Positions 26,683-37,476 of a stretch of DNA of 64,000 nucleotides are shown here, in pieces (position 1 is the first letter of the stretch; every line of letters begins with the position of its first letter). Source of the stretch: Onthophagus taurus (taxonomy: Eukaryota > Arthropoda > Insecta > Coleoptera > Scarabaeidae); the NCBI RefSeq assembly GCF_036711975.1, contig NC_091971.1:33110081-33174080 (forward strand), given 5' to 3'. Below the pieces are notes generated by a model. The model worked only from the letters and a program-made list of their open reading frames with translations. It ran no database searches and was not told where the DNA came from. The translations under genes and the position numbers were made by a program.

Positions 26683-28105
26683 TACAGGTTGATTTATTAG
26701 CTCACCATCAAACTTTGACATATGATAGCTAATCCAATTACCAAAAAAAAAATGTTAATGAACATATATCCTATTTCAATTATTTACGAAATTATAACAC
26801 TTTAAAGTTTTCTGCAGCGAATTTATTAATAGTCAGTAAAATCAAACATTCAACAAAAACAAAGTTGTCATTGTAATATATCAGTTTGCTGTAAGGTTTA
26901 ATTATTACATACAAGAAGAAACTCAAAATGTACGCTTATAGCACTGAAGAGTATGCTGATATAATTTTCGTGTATTTTTTTTGCAATTGAAACGGTCGAC
27001 AATCAGTATCAGAATATCAAGAAAGATTTCCACAGCGTCATTTGCCATATTATTCAGTTTTTAGCGATTCTTTCAGAAGACTTTGAGAAACAGGTAATCC
27101 TATTCGACCGCATGTAGTTAATGTAGCGGACGAAGAAGCTGTAATTAATGCTGTCATTGATAATCCTTCCATCAATACTCGAAGAATAGCACACAACATA
27201 CATGTAAGTCAACATTTTGCATGGCGCGTATTGAATCGACAAGTCCTTCATCCGTATCGTAAACAGAACGTTCAAGCTCTACAGCCAGGAGATAATCAGC
27301 AACGGTTAGCATTTTGTGAATGGTTATTGTAGTAACATGCCCAAAATAATGACTTCATTTCAAATGATCGCTGGACAGATGAATCATGTTTTACACGAGA
27401 TGGTATAAATAATTACCATAATGAACATATCTGGGCATTACAAAATCTGCATGCGATTAGACCAAGGAAATTTCAACAACGTTTCAGCATCAACGTTTGG
27501 GGTGGATTATTTAACAACAATTTACTAGGTTTGCATGTACTTGATGGGCGTTTGAACGCTGTAAACTACAGATTTTTTTGAACAACACACTTTTCGATTT
27601 ACTTGAAGATATACCTCTTAATGTATGTAATTCAAAATATGTGGTACCAGCACGATGATGCCCCCCTCAGTGGTTAAATCAATATTTTCCAAACAAGTGG
27701 ATTGGTAATGGTCCATTTGCTTGGCTACCTAGATCCCCCGACCTTAATCCATTGGATTTCTACTTATTGGGTCATATGATACAAATTGTGTATCAAGTGG
27801 AAATTAACACACGAAAACAGTCATTAAACAGAATACAGATGGCTGCTACTGGAACAAGAAATCAACCAAACATTTTAATTCGGCTAACTCCTTCTTCAGA
27901 AGGAGTCTATTTTGAACAATATTTGTAATATTTATGTGTTTTAAAAATAATGTAGCAGTTAATTATGATATAAAAATGAAAACTTTAAAGTGTTATAATT
28001 TCGTAATTAATTAAAATAGGACATATGTTCATTAACATTTTTTTTTGTAATTGGATTAGCTATCATATGTCAAAGTTTGATGGTGAGCTGATAAATCACC
28101 CTGTA
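26683..28105. mobile_element. Mariner/Tc1-superfamily transposon with about 130-bp inverted repeats
   Basis: The left end TACAGGTTGATTTATTAGCT (26,683-26,812) is the inverse of the right end (27,978-28,105, finishing ATAAATCACCCTGTA), with a few mismatches. The pair encloses a broken transposase gene. TA flanks both ends. Confidence 0.82.
26928..27930 (+). pseudogene. Decayed mariner-type transposase
   Basis: Starts MYAYSTEEYADI. Continuous fragments include an N-terminal helix-turn-helix-like stretch (NPSINTRRIAHNIHVS, then WRVLNRQVLHPYR), RWTDESCF with the first catalytic Asp, HIWALQNLH, INVWGGL, a QHDDAP block with the second Asp, and WLPRSPDLNPLDFYLLG with the third. It is broken by several stops and frame changes, including TAA/TGA in the first 150 bp and a shift just after HDDAP. 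It is dead, and much more decayed than the retrotransposons on either side. Confidence 0.8.
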
Positions 28106-29500
28106 TAAATCAATAAATGGCTAAGGTATAGATTATCTGTAATAATTTTAATGATTTGTCATATACAGATAAAATTTGGTATACTGTGTAATTTTATAAT
28201 GAGGAATCTGATAAGATCGGCATCCACCAACATCCCTTTTCGTGAACATATATAATTTTAACTAACAATTGATAATAATGAAATACTAGCAATAACAGCT
28301 ATGTTCCAAAAAGCGGCCCCGACTCGTATTGAAATGCATTCAACTAAGAATAAAATCAACGTCGCTGATTGTCGAGAAATTACCCGACAATCGGACAGTC
28401 ACGCCAGCCCGATCGAGTACACATGGAGCGGTGTTGCCGCATTAAGCGTGTTCACGAGGGAATCTCGTTTCGAATTTTTCGCCAGCTAGGTAGGCCTCTT
28501 AATCTAGCGATTTATAGAGATAAATCCGAGTTTCGGGTATTTTTCGATCTTGCGAAAGTTTACGTAAAATATGACGCCGGGCGGGCTAGTGCGCGTGCGC
28601 GACCCTTGAGTGGACGTCGTGTGTCATCCGTCTCGCGAGCTCAAACTTTAGTTCGGCTTCGGCCACCGCACGAGCGGGAGGGCTGTTGCCGGGCGCTTCC
28701 AGGAGCGTGCGCAATAGATCACGTTTTAAGGTGGCCGTTCAATTTACTTGGGTTCTAAAAACTGATAAAAAAATTTGTATAGTTCCTTCTCTGATTTGTA
28801 GAGGTCGCAAAGTGTTTGGTTTAGCATCTTTAAAATACAGATGTTTCGCTTCTACTGAAAAGTGAGACAGAAACACATCGACTATTGTATAGACGTGTTT
28901 TTATACCGCTACGACCGGCCGATTATTTGTCATCGTATTATGAAAAGTGTTGGTATAGAAAAATATATTAAGGCTGTAGTCTCAGGGCTGAAAATTTAAT
29001 TCCAACAGAACGCGTTTACCGTTTGATATAGCCAAAATACTTTCAAATAAAAAATGCATAGAAAGACGAACTCTACGGCCGCACGGTGAGATATTTAGAT
29101 AATTGTTGATAATAACGTAGATAAAGAAGGGATTTAAGAGTTTCGAAACCGAGTTCTTGGTGCCGTGGTTTTTTTCCGGTTACTTTTTATGCATACATTT
29201 TTTTGATTTTTTTTAGTATAAATGAGTTGTATTGAAATTTCCCACGTTAAGAATATTCTAATTTCTTCCCTAATTTCGATTTAGCCCCGAACCCAAAGGG
29301 CGTATGGCGTGGCAAAACAGTTTGTGCGAGCGGTCTGTTTATTATATTGCATCTTTTACTATCTTATCATATTTTTCGACCATTTCGTATGAATAGCGTT
29401 TTTTGAACTGCTTTAAAATAAAATTATATAAGTAGCTGAAGCTTAATACTAAATAAATGTATAACTACTAAATTAGGCCCGCTATTGAACTACTAGTAGA
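28106..29500. other. Unassigned DNA with a CpG-rich patch
   Basis: Mostly AT-rich, but about 28,300-28,740 is GC- and CpG-rich (ACGCCGGGCGGGCTAG, GTGCGCGTGCGCGAC). The open frames there (62 and 129 codons) have no recognisable motif and I do not call them. The patch could be a promoter or exon carried from elsewhere in the genome. Confidence 0.35.
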
Positions 29501-29750
29501 CAGTGATGGGCGTTGGGTAAATACCCGGCGGGTAGGTATGTATTTATAAAATGGGTATTTATCCGGGTATTTACCCCAGCCCAAGATAAATACCCAAACA
29601 GTACCTACGTATAAAAATGATACAAGTAAAAATATAACAGATACGGAAAAAAACGAGAGCAAGATGATGAAATAGACATTGAAGACGAGGAATTGTCAAC
29701 GATCGAAGACGTATTATCATCAAACAAATCTGCCGTAATTTAGATTATCA
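29501..29750 (+). mobile_element. Possible hAT-type transposon end
   Basis: CAGTGATGGGCG at 29,501 resembles hAT terminal repeats and follows an 8-bp sequence CTAGTAGA that could be one target-site copy. GGGTATTTA-type subterminal repeats follow, and a short open frame (DDEIDIEDEELSTIEDVL...) ends at a stop near 29,744. Similar AAATACCC motifs recur near 30,140-30,215, but I could not find a matching right end. Confidence 0.35.
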
Positions 29751-29794
29751 AGTTATTATGATTAAAACTTAATATATTATTTAACGTTTATTGT

Positions 29795-30100
29795 TTCGTT
29801 CAGAATCAGTTTCATCTCTCTAAGGCTATCCGAAATAAGGACTATATCATCTGCGTAGCGCAAATTACTTAGGTATTTGCCATCAATGTTTATGCTTTTT
29901 GGGTCCAATTCAGTTGTTTAAATGCTCTCTCCAGGATTGTGATGAACAATTTGGGTTCAACATTGTATCACCTTATCTTACCCCACGACCTATGGTACTT
30001 TTATGCAATTCTACCGTCATTGTAGCATTCTTGTAAATGCTATAAATATGTTTGGTGTATCGATAATCGACTCTGCATTCTTGAAGTGGTTGCAAAACTG
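29795..30100 (-). mobile_element. Fragment of an RTE-like non-LTR reverse transcriptase
   Basis: On the minus strand the fragment reads KSTIGRGVR, then a stop and a shift, then LNWTQKS, GKYLSNLRYADDIVLISDS, an RT motif C with the preceding GRGVRQGD block. It is short and broken, and inserted in the opposite orientation to the telomeric elements. Assignment to the RTE group rests on the GRGVR block and is tentative; the YADD box makes RT certain. Confidence 0.72.
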
Positions 30101-31640
30101 CCATCAACTCAATTTGAATAAAATTTTATAAATACCTCTAAATACCCATCTTGGGTAAATACCCCCGTATATATATTCAGGGAATCTTCCCTTGAAAATA
30201 AATACCCGGGTATTTAACAAAACTGACCTAGAACTAGAAACTTTCGAAATTGTTTCTGAAGAAGGTTGCAACATGGCATCCGAAACGTTAAAATTTTTTT
30301 CAAAAAACGCACAGCTTAACCCAAAAGTTTCTACTTTTAGGTCTAGTGCTAGATCTAGTTTTAGTTTAATTAACACCGTGAAAGCCTTCGTACTTATAAT
30401 TAAAAGTATCCTAAAAAATAGGATACCGCACTAGGAGTTTAGCCATTAGATACAAAATACCCTTGATATAATAATAAAAGTAAAGATTCAGCCGTTTCTT
30501 GATCTTGCTCTATTAAAATTGTTGTTCGTATAACATCACATTGAAAGAATAGGGACCTTTTCGGTATTTCTGTTTTTGACCATCGCTACTCACAATTATC
30601 TATTAATAAATTAATTTTGTCTATTATTTTGTACAATTGTCTAAATCTTAACTATGTACAATTTATGGGTAAATTTGTTATCAATATTTGTTATAAATAA
30701 CTATTTTTAATTGCAGTACAATACCGCGTTTTACATACAATTTTTGATTTGTGTTCATCTGCATAATCCACAAAATTACCAAAATCCTTGTTCTATTAGA
30801 TAATTACTGATGAAGACCCCACTTACTGTTCACGTCTTTTTAAACGTTTTATAAAAAAAACGGGTAATATAAACATATTCAATTCAAACGGATTACTTGG
30901 GCAGAAGACAAATAAACAGATTAAGAACAGCAAAAAATCTATTGTTCGTTATCTGTAAAAAGCTCTCTGTCTCGGTATTCCCCACCGAGAAATAAGCTCC
31001 GTTTTCTTGCTTCCGAACGTCCGTCTCTTCGGCCCCTCAGAAACTGTGTGACCATGAGACTGAAGCACATTTATTTGCAAAGGGCATCTATATTTAATAT
31101 TTTATTCGAAAGGATTAATTGCCCAAAATTGTTAACTGTTATATATTTGATGATTGATGATACACTGATAAAAACGGTATTAAAATTCCTTATAGGATGT
31201 TGTAAAAACCACAGTAAACGTATATTTGCAGTACTATGTAATAATTTTAATATGTTCCCTCTATGAGACGATTGACAAAGTTTTAAAATGTCTTAATTTA
31301 CCGATTTTAGGTAGATTCCTTTACGCAATCTAGTGAAGTTTAAGTATATTGAGGAAATCGCACATTTTCACTTGGTGCAGCTTCCCGTGATAATGACAAA
31401 TTTTCTGCACTTGTACTAGCGTGGAATCTATTCCTATGATACATGTGCAAAAAATGACACCTTTGTTCTCCCGTTTAAGTGTATAATTTTCACATAAATC
31501 GCATTTATACGAAGTCGTTTTTATGGCAAAGTTTAGCAATTTTTTGTGATTAACATCCTAATTATTTTACAACAAAAAATACGTCATTTTGTACAGAAAT
31601 ATGTTAACAACAATCATATGTATTTAACTTTGAATAAAGA
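30101..31640. other. AT-rich stretch without recognisable genes
   Basis: Contains GGGTATTT repeats to about 30,215 and a short open frame (FEIVSEEGCNMASETLK, about 30,230-30,430) with no assigned function. The remainder is low-complexity AT-rich DNA. Confidence 0.45.
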
Positions 31641-31772
31641 TATGAGAGAAAGCCGGGAAGCTGCACCGAGTGAATCAGTGTCGGTTCATATAAAAATCGC
31701 CATTGAACGGCGGCCTTAACAGCTAGAAACGTTGTCTTTTTTTATGCTATTTAAATAAACTATTAAAGAGAA

Positions 31773-33699
31773 ATGGCAGATAGTCAGAGTAGGGAATTTG
31801 TCGTCTCCCCAAGAGAAGTAGACGAAAAAGAGATAAGAGAGGGAAGAAAAAAATATTTTAAATCACCCGAGAGGGCGTTTAAAAAGAACAAGGATGACAG
31901 GGAGACAACTGGGAAGGGAGCAATGCTGAAACAAAAAAAAGTTAAAAGCACCGCAGACGCAATGCGGGAATTAGTCATAAAAGCGGAAGATATACAAACT
32001 ATGATCCAGCAAAATACAGCCGTACCGATGAAGGCAGCAATTAAGGAAATTAATGCAATGGTGAAAAGGTTACAAAAAATTCAAGGAGAGGAAATGAAGG
32101 AAACAGATAAAAAAATTTTGATGATGGAAGAAAAAATGATTACTATGGAGGAAAAAATAGAGGAACTTAGTAAGGGAGGAAGGAGTGACGCTAGAAATAG
32201 AATAGAGATGGCGACACAAACTACAGAAAGCTTCAGGGAAGAAAATCCGCTAGTAATGAAATACTTTAACGAAGAGAGAAACGCAGATAAATTCCTGAAA
32301 ATTATGGGAGAAAAATGGAATGAGGATAGATATGTCAAAACAGAATGGTCCAATAAATATGATATTAGTACTGAAACTACACAAAACATAATTATCAGCA
32401 TAAAAGCTGAAAATGAAAAGATCCGTGAAAACGAAAATGTTAAACGGCTACTAGATTATGAATTAGGGGAAAAGATAATAGGAGAGGAAAAACTAAATGA
32501 CGGACAATGGATAAAAATCAAGCAAGGGACCACCATAACAAGATGTACTAGTGAAGAAAGCAAAGAAGATAATAAGAACATCTATGTAATTGGAGTAAGA
32601 GGTGAGCAATACGAGGAAGATGGAAAGACAATTATAACAAAAGAAAACTATGTAGGAACTGAGTACATAATAAGAGACATCTGTAAAAATGAAGCAAAAA
32701 AAATAGTCTTTATGCATGAAGGACCTAGGGACGAATACCTAAGAAAACTGATGGAATATATGTATAAATAAAGAAAATGCACTGCAAATTGTAATGATCG
32801 CAAAACATTCAGCAGACAACACCTATGCTAAAGTCTTGGGTAGAGGTCCGACCCAAAAGGGACCAAAACAAAATATGAAACGACATAATGAACAAAGGCA
32901 TATCGAAATAAAACTACTCGGAACAGAAACATATGAAAATTCCCTTAAAGAACTTAAAAAAGGAATAAAAATAGATGACAAAGAAATTAAAATAGATGCG
33001 GTATATAAAACAAACTTAGGCAACATGAGAATAAATATAACAGAGAAAAAACCAGGAGCGGGAGAGAGTTTTAAACAACAAGCAGCAAGAATACTGCAAA
33101 ATAAAGCTGAAACAAGAGAGGCAATGGGAAGAACAGCAACGTTGTTTGTACGTGACCTGGATATAACATCGAACACGGAAGAGGTAAAGGAGGCGATTGA
33201 AAGAGAAGTTGGTAAATCACTAGAGGAAAATACGTACAGAATAAACATTTTCAAGGACAAGAAAAGACAAGACAAAATGATAGCAGCCGTGACGTTAAAC
33301 AGAAGGCATGCAGCGATGATACTGGATAAAGGAACCATAAAACTAGACTGGACCAGATGCCGAGTGCACGAAATGATTACACCTGACAGATGCTACAAAT
33401 GCGGAGAACTAGGGCATTTAGCGAAAGCATGTGAAAATAATAAAACTGAAAAAATGCAAGTATGCAACAAATGCCAGAAACCGGGACACAAGATGGGTGA
33501 CTGCAGGGAGAAAAGCTACTGCAGGGATTGTAAAGTTGAGGGACATATGTCAAACAGTATGATGTGTCCAATGTACAGAGAAGAGGTTCAAAGAATGATA
33601 GAGAGGAAGAAGAATGCAACGCTGAAATCGACAACTAATAAAGACAGCAAACAAAGAGACAAAACAGGAGACCCGGCTGAGCTGGCAGAAACCAACTAA
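31773..33699 (+). pseudogene. E5 ORF1, Gag-like protein broken by one frameshift
   Basis: The first part, 31,773-32,771 (332 codons), begins MADSQSREFVVSPREVDEKE and holds KYFKSPERAFKK, a helical stretch with QNTAVPMKAAIKE, and the TQT motif (EMATQTTES). It ends after MEYMYK at a TAA. The protein continues in the next frame (INKENALQIVMIAKHSADN...), open to 33,699, so a one-base indel near 32,760 explains the break. The second part has three knuckles: CYKCGELGHLAKAC, CNKCQKPGHKMGDC and CRDC...GHMSNSMMC. The stop is 6 nt before the ORF2 ATG. This is the most divergent ORF1 in the array. Confidence 0.82.
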
Positions 33700-33705
33700 A
33701 AAGAA

Positions 33706-36639
33706 ATGGATATTACAGTAAAAATAATACAAGCCAACGTAAACAGAAGCTTAGAAGCCATTAACCTACTGGAAAGGCACGTGAGAGACAGAAAAATAGA
33801 TATGTTAATAATCTTGGAACCAAATAAGAAAAAAATCGAGAGGGGGGGTTGGTATAAGAACAGCGACGGAGATGTAGCTATGAAAGTTTTTAACAACGAC
33901 ATTAAGATAAATGATTGGATGGAAGATAAGGGATATCTGGTACTGGTGACAAATGTAGGAGTCTGGGTGGGATGTTATTTGACCCCAAATGAAAGCATAG
34001 CGGACTTTGACGAGAAATTGTACAATTTGGGAAAAGATGTCGATAGTTTCAGGGGAAAAGAAATAATCATAGCAGGAGATTTCAACGCTAAACATAGCCA
34101 CTGGGGATCGAAGAGGGAGAACGAGAGAGGCAGGATGCTTTGGGAATGGATGGCAGAGAGGGACATGATGGTTGTAAATAGAGGGGATAGACCTACCTGG
34201 AAGAGAGGAAGACAGGAATCCATAATCGATCTAACAATATGTAAAAGCACACAAATCGCAGCTTTCGAAGAATGGAGAGTGGAAGAAGAAGACGAAAACC
34301 TAAGCGACCACAACAACATCTATTTTAGAGTCAAATTGAACTACAAGAGAGAACCGTGTAGCACAACTAGCGAGGGCAGATGGACAAGAAAAGAGAAACT
34401 AATAGAAAAGTTTGGAAAAACACTACACGTAAATTGTAAGAAAATGTGTGAAATCACACCAGAAACTTTAACAGAAGCAACGACTAACACATGCAATTCT
34501 GTATATGGAAGAAGGAAAAAGATGAAAATGATTACAGGAAGATTGTATTGGTGGAATGAAGATGTGAAAAAGGCAAGAGAAATTGTAAACAGGTGCAGAC
34601 GTGTGCTAACCAGGGGGCGCGGAAATGGCGGTTCACCAGAGGAGCTCACAAGATGGGAAAGAGAATATGAAGAGACTAGAAGGCAATACAGAAAGGAAAT
34701 TAAAAATGCTAAAAAGAAGGCATGGAGAGATTTGTGCGACGAGTTAGAGAACGATGTCTGGGGGAATGCCTACAGAATTGCAGTGAAAAAAACAAAAAAC
34801 ATAAGCAAAACAATCCTGGAGGAGGAAAAGTTAGTTGAGGTGATCAGGGAATTATTTCCGGAAGGGAATGATAGCACGGGGAAAGTGGAAAGACCGGCGA
34901 AAATAGACGATAAGGTCACGGAAGATGAAGTGAGAAGGATTGCGAGCGAGATGAATAGCAAAAGAGCACCCGGCCCGGACGGCATAACGCCCGAAATAAT
35001 GAAAGACGTGGTCAAAATTGTAGCTAAAGAAATGACCAAGATGTATGACAAACTGCTGAATAATAATAGATTTCCCAAAATATAGAAAGAGGGCACGCTT
35101 GTACTAATAGAAAAAGGCAATCCAAAAGAAAAGAAATATAGACCGCTATGCTTGCTAAACTGTTTCGGCAAGTTATACGAGGGCATTATTAAAGCAAGAG
35201 TGCTGAGAGAATTGGAGATGGGTGAAGGACTTGCTGCACACCAATATGGATTTACAAAAGGGAAATCCACTGTAAACGCTATAGAGGAGGTACTAAAGAG
35301 TGCGGAAGAAACAGAAAAATTCAATAGGGGGAAAAAGAAGATGTGTTTGCTGATTACCATTGACGTTAGAAACGCATTTGGAACGGCTACTTGGAGCGGA
35401 ATAATAGAAGCAATGAAATCAAAGGGAATAAAAGAAGGACTGGTAAACGTAATCAAAGAATACCTGTCCGAAAGAGAGATAGTGTACGAGGGAAGAAGAT
35501 ATAAAATAACGAGGGGTATCCCTCAGGGATCAGTGCTCGGACCAACACTATGGAATATATACTTCGACCGAATCGTCAGGTCGCAAGAGGGAAATGATAA
35601 TATAAGGATAATCGCATACGCGGACGACCTTGCGTTGATTATAACCGGATGGAGCGAAGATGAGATCAAGGACCTAGCACATCGGACGATGAAACATATA
35701 TCGTATATGATGAATAATATTGGACTGGAAATGGCACCAAAAAAAACTGAAGCCGTACTGCTGAAGAGCAGAAAAACAAAATGCGAGATGGAGCTAAAGG
35801 TCGGAAACTGCAACGTAAAGACAGGTCAAGCCATTAAGTACCTGGGGGTGATGGTTGGAAAGGATGGAAGGTGGGGCGAACACATTAAATACGTTGTACA
35901 AAAGACCCAAAAAACAACTAGGTCGCTGTACAGGATCATGGGTGCAACGTATGGCCCCAGTCAAGAAAAACGTAAAATGATCGGAATGGTTATATGGTCA
36001 CAAATTTTATACGCCTGTAGAGCCTGGAGAGACGCGATAAAAGTGAAGAAAAATGTCGAGCAACTCACGAAAGTTCAGAGAGGAGTCCTGATAAGAGTCA
36101 CCAGCGCATACAGGACTACGTCAAATGCCGCACTACAACTATTGGGAGATATGCCCCCGCTAGACTTATATATAAAAAAAAGGCTGGGCCAAAGCAAGAA
36201 TGAGACCGAGGACAGTACAGAAGCGGAGTGGCAAAAGAGATGGGAAAGTAACCCAGAAGTCGCAGCCTGGACCAAGAGACTGGTGCCAAATATAGCGGTG
36301 TGGCTGAACCGGAAATGGGGCGAATCCAACTACTACATTAGCCAATATATCGGTGGCCATGGGTGTTTTAAGAGCTACCTTCATAAATACAAACGAGCCG
36401 AGGACGATACGTGTAGCTATTGCGAAAGAACCGACGACGCTGAACACACGTTCTTCCGATGTGATAGATGGGAGGCTGCAAGAACGATAATGGAGAGGAA
36501 GGTGAACAGTCGAATTACCCCCGAAAACTGTATAAAGACAATGGTTGAAAGTGAGAAAAACTGGGTGGCGATGGAAGATTTCGTCAGAGAGGTCGTGACA
36601 ACGAAGGAGAGGGAGGAGAGAGAAGAGAGGGGGGCTTAA
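33706..36639 (+). pseudogene. E5 ORF2, endonuclease / reverse transcriptase with one in-frame stop
   Basis: 977 codons in one frame with a single TAG at 35,083-35,085. E7 has TGG (PKIWKEGKLVLIEKG) at that site, so one base change inactivated it. GDFNAK near residue 123, SDH near 199, APGPDG near 421, DVRNAFGTATW, GIPQGSVLGP, YADD near 637, and a C-terminal CSYCERT...HTFFRC near 902. All other catalytic residues remain. A lone stop in such a long frame points to recent death, in contrast to the heavily decayed transposons upstream. Confidence 0.88.
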
Positions 36640-37075
36640 CACAGGCCCCCCCTCTGCCAGTGTTTTGATGTTGATTTTATGAGCGAGTTGGTTGACGGAG
36701 AGAATCAGGAGTATCAAAAGAAGGAAAAAGAAAAAGAAACGGAAGGGGAGAAGAAGAAGAGAGGGGCGCCTGTCCAGCCCCTCAGTCAGGTACGCTAAAG
36801 TAATGAATTTTTTTAAAAGTTAAGACGTATTTTTTGTTTTTCTCGGGTACCGAGAGACGATGAAGGAAGAGCATGCGATCGTCGCACGGATGGAAGATTG
36901 TAACTCCGAAGAAAACTCGCGAGAGTGTTCCGGAGAAGACGAGGAAAGGGGTTTTTAGTGGGTCGGGGTCTTTAACCCCAACCCCACACTATCTGGCCGT
37001 CCAACACCACAGGCCAGATGTCTGTTCGCAGATTTTCCCCAACCTCGTTAAAAAAAAAAAAAAAAAAAAAAAAAA
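36640..37075 (+). promoter_or_regulatory. E5 3' UTR with type A tail and poly(A)
   Basis: Two G-run/C-run hairpins: GAGGGGGGCTT...CCCCCCCTC at the ORF2 stop, and GAGGGGCG...CCCCTC near 36,760 followed by AGTCAGGTACGC. The tail GTTCCGGAGAAGACGAGG, AGTGGGTCGGGG/CCCCAACCCCACACT and TCTGGCC/GGCCAGA matches E2 and E9. Poly(A) 37,050-37,075. Confidence 0.75.
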
Positions 37076-37100
37076 GGGTTGGGTTGGGTTGGGTTGGGTT
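37076..37100 (+). repeat. TTGGG tract between E5 and E6
   Basis: Five perfect units, GGGTT phase at both edges. Confidence 0.97.
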
Positions 37101-37464
37101 CCGCCCCCGGGCTTAGCCCGGGGGATGGGGGTGGCTCCCCCAATCGGACGCGTCCCCAGGTGGCGGATAGGGGAAAGCTCACTGCGCATGCATTGCACAT
37201 AGCGTGCGCAGGGGGTACCGGGGAAATAAAATACCCGGCGCGGACCAAAAGCCAAGGAGGAGCATACCACCTTAAAAAAGCTGGGGGCCGTGTGATCCCG
37301 GACGGCAGTACCCCATGATTAGCCCCTGTCTGGAGTCACGGGGGACACGGGAATAAGTGTTTAGTGTTTCAATGTGAGTGTAGTCTAACAGTGCAGTGTT
37401 GTGAGTGTATACCTGCCGGTAGGTGAAAAACGGGGCGTAACCTAGGCGCCTGACATCTGGAAAT
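37101..37464 (+). promoter_or_regulatory. E6 5' UTR, GC-rich hairpins and RNA module
   Basis: A perfect 9-bp hairpin at 37,104-37,124 (loop TTA), GGGGG/CCCCC next to it, and CTGCGCATGC (37,182) pairing with GCGTGCGCAG (37,202). The shared module is at 37,254-37,314. The start run-in has TACCTGCCGGTAGGT and GGCGCCTGACATCT as in E2 and E8. Confidence 0.65.
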
Positions 37465-37476
37465 ATGGTTTATTGA
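37465..37476 (+). promoter_or_regulatory. Three-codon upstream ORF joined TGATG to E6 ORF1
   Basis: ATG GTT TAT TGA, whose stop shares its A with the ORF1 ATG. This is a termination-reinitiation layout, homologous to the uORFs of E2 and E8 but shortened by one codon. Confidence 0.5.

Larger units (their letters stand above)
31641..37075 (+). mobile_element. E5: SART-type retrotransposon with disabled ORFs
   Basis: ORF1 and ORF2, a short 3' UTR with a type A tail, and 26-nt poly(A) followed by GGGTT. Unlike the others it has no recognisable 5' module and no telomeric repeat just upstream. The nearest 5' telomeric boundary is 24,145, so the element may formally extend to 24,146. ORF2 is related to E7. 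Confidence 0.85.

Noticed and set aside
28301-28758. Two overlapping open frames (62 and 129 codons) in the CpG-rich patch
   Set aside because: No motif, no splice context and a composition typical of chance ORFs in GC-rich DNA.
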